Below, piece by piece: positions 38,111 to 51,355 of a stretch of DNA of 64,000 nucleotides. Origin of the DNA: Nomia melanderi (Eukaryota; Arthropoda; Insecta; Hymenoptera; Halictidae). The notes beneath the pieces were generated by a model. That model was not told where the DNA came from. It saw only the letters and a program-made list of their open reading frames with translations, and did no database searches. The stretch's first letter is position 1. Each line of letters starts with the position of its first letter. The translations under genes and the position numbers were made by a program. The stretch spans positions 6,260,001-6,324,000 of the forward strand of contig NC_135010.1 of assembly GCF_051020985.1 (NCBI RefSeq), read 5' to 3'.

Positions 38111-41100
38111 TCTTCTCTTGAGCAACGCGGAGTATGATCATTGACGTCGGATTTCGTTTCGACGTGGCAGCTTTTTACGTTCACCGAATTTAGGGAACAT
38201 AGAACCTCGACTTGCTCTTTGTGACTTTTTAGCTTTTAGGTAGACGGTTAACACACCTGAGCTCGTCTATACTTTTACTTTTATACTTGACTCGAAATTC
38301 TTTCGATCGGTGAGAACCGGTGCTAGGTGTTCGCTGTTTGCTGGACGGTTTTGGTTCTTTTTTGTATACGGCGAGTGCTTGGGAATGATTGAATTAGATT
38401 ATTGAATTGTTTGAGAGAAGATACTCTTATCTGTGTGAGATATGTACTTTTGATTTGTGTGAATTGACATTTTGAACGTCTTGTGATTTGATGCGGACAT
38501 CTTAGGTACCTATGGTGCAAAGTGTACAGGTGACTTTGCAAGGTTCAGGATAAAAATGGTTTATACAGGACTTTGTAACTTAGGGTCTAAGACAGTTTCT
38601 GCATGATGTCTTTGGCGGGTCCTTATAATTTACATTTTAAAAACGTCTCATACATAGTTTTATTATTGTATTGATGACAATAACATTGATAATTTTTTGT
38701 TAAGTTCGAAGTTCTCCATAAGCTCGCGAATGTAGAAAAGTATTAAACTTTGCATTACTGAAATTCTCTTACGATAAACTTATCAAAGTGATATTTGTCG
38801 ATTTGTAAGTAACCGTGATAGAAATATTTCTTACAAGAATATTTGATACATATTTCTTTCCCGAGTGCTATTTATACTGAAGGGATGGCAACAGTTCTCG
38901 GAGTCAGGGGTGGAAAGCATATTTGCTCCAATATCACGGAAACTATTGGAGTTGGGGAAAGAGATCAACTACCGAGTTATTTCCAACTTTTGTAAGAACT
39001 ACTCCCTCCCAAAGTTTCTACTAAATGGAACGAATGTGACTTCACTGCGTTCCCTTCTTACTGCATTGTGAAGATACTCCGACGTCTCGGAAACATTTTT
39101 CCAAGATCAAGTTTCGACCCAAAGAAGATCCAAGCGAAACGTCTTGATTCAAAACGCAAGACGTTCGTATTTAACGAAAGTGAATTCGATAAAAAAGAAT
39201 GAAAAATCATTTACAACTTTCTTTTCTAATTTTTTCCATGTATCTCGCCATTCACGATAAAACAGCTGGCTAGTAATTGTGCGAACACCTTGTATACCTT
39301 GAACGTCTTTAAGAGTTTTAGATTTAGTATTTCTTCTTCATATATTCTACACGGAATGTACCAATTAATGCCAACCATGCAAATATTTGTCGCGGAATTT
39401 GCAGTTTGAATGGGTAATTTTATGATCGATAAAACATTTATTAGGCGGCATGCTACGAATTTGAATATGACCCTTTAACAGTAATTTCTGGATTGTTGAA
39501 GTCTGAAAAAGAATAGGTCCTTCGTGTAGAATATTTTATCGATCATAATAATTACATGTCTAATCTTTATTATGCATTGTCTGATTTTAATAAAATTGAT
39601 TGAAATGGTCGCGTGTTTTGGGACATTTTGTGTACTGAGTGCGTGACATAGAATTAGTTCCAGTGATTCCCCCTTGCTCTCCTTCTCAGCACAAGCTTGT
39701 AGTCATCGAGTAGCTAAATCGCAGTAAAACCTACTTCAAATCATTTTCTTCATTTGACATTTGTATTTAATTAGATTTCATAAGTGTGCCGAGTTGGAGA
39801 GATAAATGGGTCAGATTCTATGTCACGTACTGCACATTACGGATTTCATTGTACAGGAATTTCATTCTTTAACTGGAATCTCTGTTTCTTATAAAGGGTG
39901 CCACGTAAAAAACGTTATATTTTGATTTACTCGAAAACTATTGATATTGCTTCAAAACGAAAGTGAATCTTTGTTCAACACTAGTTTCCACAATGAAATA
40001 AGACACATAAATAATACTATTTCAAAACACTGTTTATAGATCACATTATTTTTTCATTTACAACCGCAAAGCATATATATTTATATATTCTTCCAATGCC
40101 TGTTGTTTCTTGATATAACTTATGCTTAACAGATCAATATTTAATCACAATCGATAACTCTAATCGATCTGTATTAAATGACATAATACTATAATACAAC
40201 ATTTATTTCACGAAACTTACTTAAACACGAGTAAAGTCGATCTCGTAAATATTTCATTTTAATTTAACGTTGCCGAGTCGAATACAATCCAAGCGTTAAC
40301 TTTTCCTCTTTGGCAGCGGTTGGAATAAGAGATTTATCGATGTCGCTAATAGTTTCCGAATAAACACGTAAACGTTATAAATAAACCACCTTGGCCAGCC
40401 CTTTGGTATCTGTCCAGGTATTACAAATAGCACATTGAACGTGCAAAATCGATCGTTCGTAATTAAAGTTGTGATTCCAGTTGGGAACGGAGTTCGGTTA
40501 TCGTTCATTGACATTTTCTAATCATGTTATTTCCATTCATGAATTGACTAACACCTGTGTCTGAGCAATGACTGGAAGGGAAAGAGTTCGTAACGAAAGT
40601 TAACAATTTATCAACCCTGACGCAAGAGTGATAAATTTATCAGTTCTGGCGCAGGGGCAAGGTAGTACGTGACCACGCATACAAACACCGTCTCGCTCTC
40701 TCTAATCGACTTTCTCATTAATGCAACTGCCACTGCACATATTCATAAGTACTTACTTACTTACACCACACGAGTCCTGTGAGATACAGCATCAGAAACA
40801 GAATCGTTGCGCGACGACGTTCGTTAACATTACCATTAACTTATCGTCTCACCGGGTATGCAGGAAAGTTCTGCCATTTTTCAGCGGTCACTCCTTATCG
40901 AACGCACCTCTGAGTAATACGTTACTTTACTTTTATTTCACGTTCGTTAAGTTCTGTTCGATTAAACTGAGTTTAATTAATCTCTGTTTTTATTCTGTTT
41001 TAGAATTAATATTAGTACGATGATCTTTATTTATTTTAAAATTAATTCTAGAATTTCATTGAATACGACGGATTACTTATTGGTATATTTGTATAATTAA

Positions 41101-41401
41101 TTATTATATTTATAATTAATTATACAAATAGTGATTTTTTAGTTACCACTAATAAATAACTCATTGATTTTCTTCTTAATACAAAGGTAACATGATTTTA
41201 AGTTGCTTTCTTCAAAATGATGGGTGATATTAGAGAAGGATAGTATTGGTAAATAAATTCCAAGAATGAATAGAGGATTATTTATTGGTGCATTTGATAT
41301 ATGCTGTCGTGACGTGAAAGATTTGTGGAATTAATTTATCTGTGTTTTGTTAGTCGTTCTATGGTTCACTGGGAAATATTCGAAAATTTATCTTGCGATG
41401 A
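38111..41401. other. Intronic sequence without recognised features
   Basis: AT-rich intron. Open frames at 38865-39071 and 40721-41023 show no domain or splice-compatible homology to Shab. No complete repeat was identified by eye. Confidence 0.4.
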
Positions 41402-41651
41402 TTAACCCTTAGCACTCGATTTATTTTCAACGTTGTTGGATGTAAATGTGTATTGATTTTTAGGGGAATTTGATTAAAGTAATTTACAGCGATAGAATTC
41501 AAGGTTCTATATTTATTTTATTCCTTATTATTGTAATAAGATTGACTTTTTATAATCTATTAAAGTGTGGTGCTTTGTAAAGCAATTTCCAACGTTCTTT
41601 AAGAAATTTGTGTTGTCATTTCCATCATAGCATACGAGTGCAAAGAATTAA
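41402..41651. mobile_element. MITE, CCCTTTGCACTCG family
   Basis: The left end is TTAACCCTTAGCACTCG and the right is CGAGTGCAAAGAATTAA, in a 250-bp element. The interior matches 22432-22638 (for example AGTGTGGTGCTTTGTAAAGC and CCAACGTTCTTTAAG). Confidence 0.8.
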
Positions 41652-42392
41652 AGGTCAAGACAATCGAACAGAGCCATGTTAGAATCATCGAATAAGTGAA
41701 TGATTTTATAATTTCGGTATTATTAGAAGCCCCAGATGAATGTGCAAATTATGGTTGTATATTTTTACGACACAGTTCATTCGATCGAAGTTATATGAAC
41801 CATCTTTGACATTCACGAGCAGTTACCGTATTCCTTCTGAACGTGTTACACAAACTTTTGACATCTTGCCAGCGGAATACTCTCGGTGTATACAGTGTTG
41901 CAAGTTCACTCTGTCAATGAAGAGGAATTAATCATCGAATTGCAAATAGTCCAAACAATCGGTTGGAAAGCTGGGATAATAATTTCCAATGCAATCGTCA
42001 ATATTTCAAACTTTGCTAACCACTAAACAGATTATAGAAAACACAAAAAGGAATGAAAAAATCAGCAATTAACCCAAAAGAAAAAATATACATGCTTATT
42101 CCATGTTTACGTTTATTCCAAAGCTTAACGAGTAATAACAGAGGTGTAATATTGAACTTATATTTAAAAAAAATAAGTAACACTTAGATTTCGCAAATTC
42201 AGTTGAAAATTTTCGTTACAAGTCTAACAGGATATTGTAGGTCAACAGTTCAAATAGTAAATGAACTTTCTTTTCACTCGACGAAGTTGGAATTTGTGAA
42301 CAGTAAATTATCGGTTCGAAGAACAATTGTCATGGGTCTTTTATTATTAGACCAATGACTTTTCATATCTAATATATACAAATGTGCATCAT

Positions 42393-42643
42393 TTAACTCC
42401 CTACCCTACGATATCGTGTTAGACTCGTGGTGAAGATTTCAAATAGAATTTGACAATCATAAATGTTATTCAATTTGTTTAAATGCAAATTACATGCTAC
42501 TCCCCTGTTATTAAAGAGTATACCTTAGAGCACACGTTGACTTAGACTAAGGCTGAAATTTTCTCTCATTTTCAAGAAATTATTAATAACAAAGTAGTTA
42601 GATCGTTCACAGTTCAGAAAGAAATCATAGGGCAAGTGGTTAA
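42393..42643. mobile_element. MITE, TTAACCCCTTG family, copy 3
   Basis: This 251-bp element runs from TTAACTCCCTACCCTACGAT to AGGGCAAGTGGTTAA. The subterminal AGACTCGTGGTGAAGATTTC and AAATAGAATTTGACAATCAT align with copy 1 at 14108-14356. Confidence 0.8.
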
Positions 42644-43835
42644 TTTAAAGTTAAAATCATTGTACTTGAAATTCTTATAAATTTCTTATTTTCTCTTGCT
42701 TTTCTATGAATTACGTGTATTCTTGGTTTTGTATGATATTCTTCTGAAATATATAACGCTCCTTATTTCGAATTAAATGTAACCGTAATTACGGGCGCAA
42801 AGTTTCTTTTCGAGATATCGAGGTCGTTAATTTTATGCAGTAACCACCTCGCGTTTTCATTCTCCCTTTATTTTTTCTATACTCCACGAGCTCTTGATAG
42901 GAATTTCTTGCCGATTATAATATGGCTGGACTGCGTGAGAGCAAGCAGGACCAGGTTTTATCTCGTAACGGAACTGTTCCGTGACTTGCCGTAGATGGAT
43001 TAACCCCTGGATGACGGATGGTTATTTTACCCCGCAATAAAGGTTCCATTGTACGCAAATTTTAACAGAGAATTCTGCGCGAATTTGTATGCGCAATGCT
43101 AAGTATACATTAACACTAGATTGACGGACATTCGTTGTACAATTTGTTCTATCGTTGCTAGAAGAGTTGCTCTTCGTTCATTTAGATCTTGGTAATTAGA
43201 AGGTCAAAAGTAGAAGTGGAAATAAAATAGAAACATTTGCCAAATAATCTTTACCAAATTCAATATGATTGAAATTGATTCGTTCCGTACATATAGTATT
43301 AATATCAAATGAAAAATGAAAATTATTAGTGAATTTTAATAATGAAACGAATTCGAAGTGAAAATGAAGAAAGGTTATTTTACAATTCTTGTTATTTTTA
43401 CTTAAGTCCCTTTTCTGCTCGGTTAAATTATACTTCCGGTTGAATTTTGAATAAATACAATTATCATTGTATCAGAAATAACAAAGATGTGGCAACTGAC
43501 ATTTTTAAACAATTTGTTTTTATAACTACATTCTTAAGAGAAATTTCCTTAAAAACTTAATATTCAGATCGACCCAATTTCCCGTGCAAACTGCACCATA
43601 GACGATTAACAAATACGCCACAATTCTTTCAATTGAATTCTTACTCAACTATATTCAATCATTTCGTATTATAACAATAAAATATTATCAATTCCCAATA
43701 CACCCCAATTCGAAATACCAAAACCGCAAGAACAGAACTTTCCCGCAGATTCAGTGCTCTGTGTGGCTTCACCATAACGCAATCCCGATGAATATCACTG
43801 CTCATCGCTGTAGTACACCATATGTATACATATAT

Positions 43836-45033
43836 ACAAGGTGTCTGAAATGGTTGGGACTAAACTTGTACTACTAAAATTGAATAGATAAAAAAGTTTA
43901 TATAAATTTACGTTTGAAAATGCTTTATTGGAAAGGTATTTATGATATATCACGACAGTTCAAGAATTGTTCAAAAATTTCTCCCTCTGCAAAAATGTGT
44001 CTTGTACAACTAAATGTTTCCTAGACCATAGAACGACTGATAGTAGAGGTCTCGAGGCTGTGGGTTAGGATATGTAAACAATAATTGTCATTGAAAATAA
44101 TACGTACAGTGAGTCGCAAGAGTATTTGTACCTCCTGAACTGCCGAATTAAAAGGATTGATATTTGTTTAGAATGTACGTTTCAAAGTTCGTATCAACTG
44201 GAATATGAGTCGCTCAGAAGTTGATGTAGTTAAGTCGATATTTTGATATTTTCTGATTACCGTACATTTTAATGGAATAAATAGTATTCTTTTTAGTTAT
44301 ATAAAGGATTTACTCGTTTCTTCGTTTTTTTCTAGAAAGCCTTTCTTTTTATAGCTGAATGCGTTGTATAATAATTTCAGAAGCTAGAACATAATTTTAT
44401 CAATTTTTCTTTTCTGGACTTAACCGCATTGAAATTACGAAGCTTTCAAACTTATATAAACTTTATTGCAAAACAACATGTGAATATAACAAAAATGTAA
44501 TTTTACGTGAACAGAAACAAAATTGGTCTCACAAGAGTTTTCGTATCTATATAAGCTATACTAAAAATGTAATTAAGGTATTAGTAACTGATATTTAATT
44601 ATTAATAGGACTCTTCTGCATTTTATAATACTTTTGGGACGATCTAAATCATCATGTTTGTGAGACCAATTTGGTTCCTGTTCACGTAAAATTACATTTT
44701 GTTATATCGAGATGTAGTTTTGCAATAAAATATACGTAAATTAGAAAGCTTCGCAATTCCAACATACATTTTTGTTGACAAGAGCTTTGAAACTTGCGTT
44801 GTAAACGAATATCAATCGTTCAAATTCGGCAGTTCAGTAATACTCTTACTCATGCGACTCACTGTGTACGACTCTGTACAACGAATTGTAACATTAATTT
44901 AATGCAAATCTACGACTATCTATATCTTCCAAACAAAGCATTTTCTCACATAAATATATCCGAAACTTTTCATTTATTCGATCTCAGTAATACGTAGTAC
45001 GAGTTTGGTCCGAACCGTTCTCGGACACCCTGT
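43836..45033. mobile_element. TIR element with ACARGGTGTCYGA termini, host of a nested foldback
   Basis: The left end is ACAAGGTGTCTGAAATGGTT, followed by ACTAAACTTGTACTAC. The right end is the complement of ACAGGGTGTCCGAGAACGGT followed by ACCAAACTCGTACTAC. The ends are about 1.2 kb apart, but 758 bp of that belongs to a second element. No transposase remains. Confidence 0.75.
44107..44864. mobile_element. Tc1/mariner-like foldback element, 758 bp
   Basis: Inverted ends CAGTGAGTCGCAAGAG and the complement of CAGTGAGTCGCATGAG are followed inward by CTGAACTGCCGAATT on both arms. Symmetry continues for hundreds of bases: TTTTACGTGAACAG with ATTGGTCTCACAAG on the left, and TTTGTGAGACCAATTTGG with CTGTTCACGTAAAA on the right. 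The whole element is therefore close to one long palindrome. TA lies at the left junction. Confidence 0.8.
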
Positions 45034-45164
45034 GCATATCTGTCTTGTAAATACATGAACGTCCAGTGTTCGTGTGCTCTGGATCCATTTGTTCTCTTAA
45101 GCGAATCCCGCAGAAATCCTGCGTCAAGGTTGATGAATTGGTGGCGTAACCAAACAAACAAAAA

Positions 45165-45405
45165 AAAAAAAAAGAAAGAAAAATATGAAAAATCGAGAAA
45201 AAAACGAGCGACTCAAGAAGCAAGCGAAACGAAGAACAGAAACCCGAAAGAAAGGCAAAGAAAAGAGAAAAAGTGAACAAGTATCGAGCAGCGCAACGTG
45301 AACAGACAAAAACTGAAAAGAAAAGAAAAGAAAAGAAATGAAATAAAATGAAATGAAATGAAATCGAACGAACGAACGAACGAACGAACGAACGAACGAA
45401 CAAAA
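45165..45405. repeat. Purine-rich simple repeats, including (CGAA)n
   Basis: An A-rich and GAAA-rich stretch contains (GAAAA)n and (TGAAA)n, and a pure CGAA run of about 38 bp at 45365-45402. It ends 60 bp upstream of the acceptor of the alternative exon copy. Confidence 0.9.
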
Positions 45406-45466
45406 CAAAAAATATAAACGAAGAAACAGAAATGAAAAACACAATGGATACCGAGCCTGTTTTCAG

Positions 45467-45711
45467 GTCACGATATGTCCGGCGTGGATGGTAACAGCAA
45501 GGAGGGGGAATCCGTGTACGGACGCAGCCCTGCCCAGACCAGGTCAGGCTGTTATCCTAGCTATGAGCATTACGGTCCCTCGTGGCGTCGTTGCGGTGCC
45601 TCACGTTTCTTTTTTATCCCGCTGCTTCCTCCTCAGTCCTGCCGAACGAACGAACGAACACGACCTACCACGCCGGACAGACCGAGTTCTTACTCTAACT
45701 ATCGGGGCTAA
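45467..45711 (+). CDS. Shab: Second copy of the Shab C-terminal exon: candidate alternative terminal exon
   Basis: The acceptor CCTGTTTTCAG (45456-45466) has a better pyrimidine tract than the downstream exon's and the same phase 1. Joined to exon 2 it would read G-HDMSGVDGNSKEGESVYGRS and continue to a TAA at 45709. Over the first 48 residues 31 are identical to the exon at 57412, including DGNS-EGES, GR-PAQT, GCY and YEHY, which are also the positions shared with Drosophila. The 3' half is diverged (Phe- and Pro-rich), with an expanded CGAA run. An AATAAA lies at 45863, about 150 nt past the stop. It could therefore be a terminal exon making a Kv2 with a short C-terminus. The alternative is a decaying exon duplicate that happens to remain open. 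The two differ by many non-synonymous changes, so constraint is at best partial. Confidence 0.55.
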
Positions 45712-46427
45712 CAACCCGTACCCTCCTCCCGTGCGTGGAGCCTAACTGGTAGCGATGGGATCAAGTATGTCGCAAATGGGTTCCAACATTAATCGATTAG
45801 ATCCTAACTATATATATTAACATATACTATATTAACTATATACATAGTTAATTATAGTTATTAATAAATATACGAAACGATAACAACAACAACAACAATA
45901 ATAATAATACAGAATATAATAGTATAATAATGTATAATATAACAATAATAACGATAATAGTATAAAATAATATACATACATATATTACTATTACTGTTAC
46001 TATTATTATTATTATCATGTATATTCTGTTTACCAATATTAATAATTATTGAAATAATATATACTTCTAAGTACATTCGAACCTGAATCCGAAAGATTCG
46101 AACACTGTATTGGGTAAATAATACTTATACATATACTTGAGTAATTAAAAAAAGTATTCGCAATAAAATCGAACATTGGTCGAATAGATTCGAAACTGTA
46201 CGAGTATCTTATCAAAAATAGTTCTGTAACTATCGAGGCTTTAATAGGTTTTATATGTAATTTTTATAAAGATTCTAACAATGCAATTTTTTTCGATTTC
46301 TTTAGATATTCATTTGTATTACAGCACAGTGAAAGTATTTACCTTCGAAATCATTTTGGATATTGAATACTTAACCTCTCATGTCCGGTGGGATTTGAAC
46401 TGGATCCATCTGTGATTCCAGAGGGTG

Positions 46428-46862
46428 TTTAACCCTTTCGTCTCATAATACGTATTTTTTCCTCTAAATCAAAGAGAGGGCCAAAAACAGCTGCTTTCAA
46501 GTGAAATTGAAGTTTTTCAGTGAAAGAAATAAGATAAGCAGTAATAATAATAATAATAATAATTAGCATTTAGCAACTTAAAGGAAAACTTCGATTAACA
46601 GTGTAAGTGCTAATAATAATAATTATTAGTGCTAATTATGCATAAGCTGTTAAGCGCTACTTGTTATTATTATTATTAGTGCTAATTTTATTTCTTTTAC
46701 TGAAAAGCTTCAATTTTAGTAGAATTTTCTGTATGGGGAATTCTATATCTAGATTTTTTTATCTGAAACAATTTTCCTTTATCTTTAAGGCGTTTTTTAG
46801 CTTTACTGTACTTTTAAGTGTTCATAGTATCTATGTATACTATTCGAGGCGACAGGGTTAAG
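46428..46862. mobile_element. TTAA-flanked element, TTAACCCTTTCGTCTC termini
   Basis: The left end TTAACCCTTTCGTCTC (46428) is complemented by GAGGCGACAGGGTTAA, ending near 46862. The interior is rich in AATAAT triplets arranged in mirror order around AATTATTAGTGCTAATTATG. Confidence 0.6.
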
Positions 46863-47004
46863 TGAAATCGCTGTTTTCGCAGATGAACTGAACATTTTTA
46901 GAAACTCGTAGTAAGCATTGAAAAGTTATATTTTTAAATAAAAAATTAAAATGAAAAAACATCGCATAAAGAAAATTGGTAATTTGTTTAGCGAAACGAA
47001 AGGA

Positions 47005-47223
47005 TTAACCCTTTGCACTTGTATCTTATGTTGGAGGTGGCAGTACAGATTTGTTACAGAACGTCGGAAATTGTTTTAAAAAGCGCCACACTTTGAAAGA
47101 CAGTTTATAATAATAAACAAAGTAAATATAAAACGTTGAATTCTAATTTAATCTACTTTAATCCATCCGCCTAAAAATAAATACAAATTTACAGCCACAA
47201 ATAAGTCAAGTGCAAAGGGTTAA
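47005..47223. mobile_element. MITE, CCCTTTGCACTCG family, reverse orientation
   Basis: The left end is TTAACCCTTTGCACTTG and the right is CAAGTGCAAAGGGTTAA: 17-bp perfect ends with TTAA. The interior is the reverse complement of the copies at 22.4 and 41.4 kb. Confidence 0.85.
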
Positions 47224-47462
47224 AGGTTAATACTATTGCGATAGGCAACGTAATCCCACGCCATTAGAAATTCTTTAGCCAATTATATTTTGTTATAACC
47301 AAATATTCTGTACATATTCGATTCGGTTGCAGACCTTGTTTTTCGAAAGTGTTAATAGTATTCGAACTCTATGACATGAATTTTGAGTATGCGATTTATC
47401 TCGGATTCAAAAGTATGTATTGAACTTGGTCCCATCGCTACTGACCGGTTACGCTTAGCCCC

Positions 47463-50400
47463 CGAGGTTAAACGACACCCCATTCTGTGCCAAGGTTCCA
47501 GCTAAGAAACGTAATTCTCACCCCTCCCGCCACCTAACCCCTTTAACTCAGGGTATACGGAGGGTTTTGAAACTAAGGATGCAACGGGGCGAATTGTACG
47601 AAGGTTACGATGAATTTTTGATGAGCTTTTGGAAAATTGCGTTCGCTGGGTACAGTATATTGGAATTTAGGTTTTTGGGTATAATAGGGAATCGTAGTTT
47701 GATGATAATATTCTATGTAAGTATTGTTATTAAATAATATTTTGCACAAGGAATATGGGAGGTATTAATCTTAAGAAGATTGAGGACTCTAGTGATTATA
47801 AATTAAGGAGTTATAAAATAAATTAGATTGAAGCAATTGAAGAATTAAAGAAAATGAGAGAACTAGTTATGAAATATGAGAAATGTATTATTTGTTTCAT
47901 TTGAAATTTTTCAGAGCATTGTTTAATATTGTTTAGGTCCCCAAGATTGGTATGGAATTGTTTTTATTGAAGATTATTGGATGATGTGTTTGCTAGCTGA
48001 AGAAACTTATTATTTTGATATTATCCCTTTCGTAAATAGAATCGTACAGAGATAATTTTGAAAGATTTTAAAGTTTTAAGATCGAATGGGATACAATTTT
48101 AATTATTACTACTTTTTGCATAATTTAGTAAATTTTCACATGTTTATAGCATTTTTTATCTCTTAGCATTTGATACAGTAAAATGTTTCAGATTGTCTAA
48201 CGTGACTTTCATCTTCTTTGAAATACAATAAAACCCATGACAAAGTAATTTCGTAAATTAGATCATAAAGGTCTACATCTGCATAAAGATCCGCAGTTTA
48301 ATTAGTAGCTGTCTAAAGTCAGCTACTATAGTCCGGGGTAGCTATGCATACGTACTCGGGCAGCTGAGTACATACACAAACTTCCGAAAGCTTATAAAAT
48401 GGTCATCGCAATTCTTGGTCAATTATCCTCGTAAAACTTTATGGACTCATACAAAGTTATTCATCGAGAGGAGTAAAAAATGCTTGATCAACATACGGTA
48501 TTAGAATTGTTTATTGTTTCGATCTCAAATTTACCTAAGTTGTATAATTATTATAATAATGATTATCTTAGAAGATGCTTCAACATTCTTCTTATCCTAT
48601 ATTTAATTTATTTTTCATTGGATCATCCCATAAATAATATGGTTTTCTAATGTTCTCTTTATTTCATAAATTAAAATAAACAAAACCTTTTCTAACTTAA
48701 AATCTATTTTTCTTTATTATTTATAGATAATATATTTTATAAAATATAAGAATATATTTTACAGTAAAAATATTTTTGTTTATCTTCATTCTTAAACATA
48801 AAAAGTGTAAAGAAGCATTGTGGGTTGACTCAATACACTTTCGTCTAGAATTTTTTTTTTTGTTTCTTATTTACGTTTTACTTTTTAATCTATTGTGTGC
48901 AGGTAATATTATTAATACTATCAATCAATGATTGAGAAAATAATTGAAATACATTCAGTTTTTGTCAAAATAGTGAATCATACATTTTTGTAATAAATAT
49001 TTATTCGTTATAAATATTTGTTACAATGTATCCATTATGGTAGGCTCTAAAATCAATTCTTAAAGTGTAAAATGTACGAGGCTCGCTTTACAGATGTTCC
49101 CTGTACGCGTTCCTCCCGTTTGAATAGAAGACTGACATCTGGAGAGCATAAATCAACGTGAATTTTCAAGTATTCCCGCTCTGTCTCGTATTACACGCTG
49201 TACATTTTCCATTCGTCGCCGTAAGTCTGTTACATACATTATTCATCGCTGATGATTACATCAGAATCAAGTGTGCAAGTATAACTAATGCATACTTTCG
49301 AAACGATCCTATCGTGTACATATGCAAATTACTACCACGAAAATTACTCGCTTTATGAAACTTCCAATAGCGACAAAAATATGCTTCACACCGAAAGAAT
49401 TGGTTTTAGTACACACGTTGCAATAGTTTGCGATCGATTGCTAATTTTTCATAAAATTAGAATAATTCTGCGTCAAGCTTTCTGTTGACCTAAAGATTTT
49501 TTAGAGTTTTTAAATACATGTTCGAATATTTGAATATTTATAAATTTAAATAGTCGAAAATTTGTATATTTAAAAATTTATTACTTTCGGAAATAGTTAT
49601 AGAAGATTCTAGATTTAGTTGTTCCCTTTCCTAAATTAATATAATTATATTTTTCTAATTAATATATTCTTTTTTTGTAAATCAGTTGATTTGTTTTCTT
49701 AAAATTAATGTATTATATACTTTCTTTAACATGAATTTATAGTCATATGTAATTTATTTAATTTATGCATTACATTGATATAATAATAATATAACGTCGT
49801 TTAAATTTACTCACTCAGCAAGCATAAGTCTCCATGAATACAAAATGACTTCAAAGTTCCAAATAGTACTGTATGTCTATTAAATTTTAGATGGTGAAGC
49901 TTGGATCCATTTTGGGGCAACTTTCCAAAAGCTTCATCCTCCCTTCTCAGCTTCCGTCCACTAACTCAATTTCACCATTGTTTGTGCTGAATCTGTAAAA
50001 AGGTCGACGCATTTCCGAGAAGTGCGTTAGTAAATATACCTAGGAAAAGTGGTCAGTTAATATCAGAACGGACCTAAGCTTCGCCATTTTTGCAGTTAAA
50101 TATATTCACTGTCTACGTCCAACTATTATATGATGGAACGTCAGACGGTGAGATAGAACACGGAGTTTAATAGCCATGATTTATTTTAACTTCAATAATT
50201 ATCTCAAAAGATAAATTAACGGTTTCTAAAATATATTCACTACTATTGAAAATTTCGAATTTTCGTTTTTATACTACCTATGAATTCTCTCATTTTCATT
50301 TTTATATTGATGTTTTATTATTGAATTTTCGTATTAATTAATAAGAGCATCGTTTTTTATTTATAATAAATTTTCTAATTTTCATTTTTATATTCACAAT

Positions 50401-51350
50401 CATCTTTTGCGTTAATTTTTGAGAATAGGTTGCTGGAAATTTTCTTTTACTTTCCTGATTTTCTATGTTAAAGTTGATTTATTATAGAATCTTCATTAGA
50501 AGCAATTTAACGTCATTGTGTATTGATATGGTATGTCATGTTTCAACATATATTCTTTCTTAAATCTAATAAAATTAATTAAACAGTGATCCAGTTCTGT
50601 CGTTGGACTGTTAAGCATCTTTTACTCTTTTCGAGGGAAGCTGTGGGTCTATGAAAGCTTGGACCCTGTTTTAAAATTTTCTATATACATACATACATAC
50701 GTATGTCTGGGACCGTGAGACAACACTGTGTAAGTCACATTGTGAAAAAGATTAAAGAAACTGTGAAATATAAAGCAAGAATGTTATGATTAAAAAGAAT
50801 TCTTTTCCTTTTAACTAATCCGTACTTTTTCTAAAATACACAATAAGTTTTCAAAATGAATTTTCGCGTAAATGGAATTTTGAGAGGAAAAGTTTTATTC
50901 TCAATTTTCGATTTATTTCCTTATAACAACGTATTTGTTTTCATATTTTTACTATCATTACGGTCGCATCTTGTATATATTATGTTTCTGTAATGGTATT
51001 GGACAATGTGAACTGTGAATGAGAAACTTTAATATTTAAATATACTACATAATATATATTAATAAATATATTTACATTTATTTGTTATTCATTTATCTAT
51101 AACAGTTAATATATATTAAATATTACGTTAATAAATATATTAACATTATTATAATTGTAATCACTTTTGAAGAATTAATTATATGAACCTGAATTTATCT
51201 TAGATATCACTGATTTGAAGAAACAAAAGAATTGTTTTTACTAAGATATCAATCGAAAAGCTTCAATCAATCGAAAAGTATTGATATTGAACATCTCGAA
51301 TCATGTTATTTTGGGAAACATGTGAATTGCGCTGTATTGTCTTGCAACTA
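47463..51350. other. Intronic sequence without recognised features
   Basis: AT-rich intron. Short frames at 49158-49488 have no recognisable motif. No palindrome of the family near the exons was noticed here. Confidence 0.4.
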
Positions 51351-51355
51351 CAGAT

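Larger units (their letters stand above)
45740..47462. mobile_element. Inverted-repeat element of about 1.7 kb next to the exon copy
   Basis: Near 45744 CTAACTGGTAGCGATGGGAT followed by CAAGT is matched near 47427-47460 by the complement of CAGTAGCGATGGGACCAAGT. Two smaller TTAA elements lie within. No transposase frame was seen. The limits are approximate. Confidence 0.5.
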
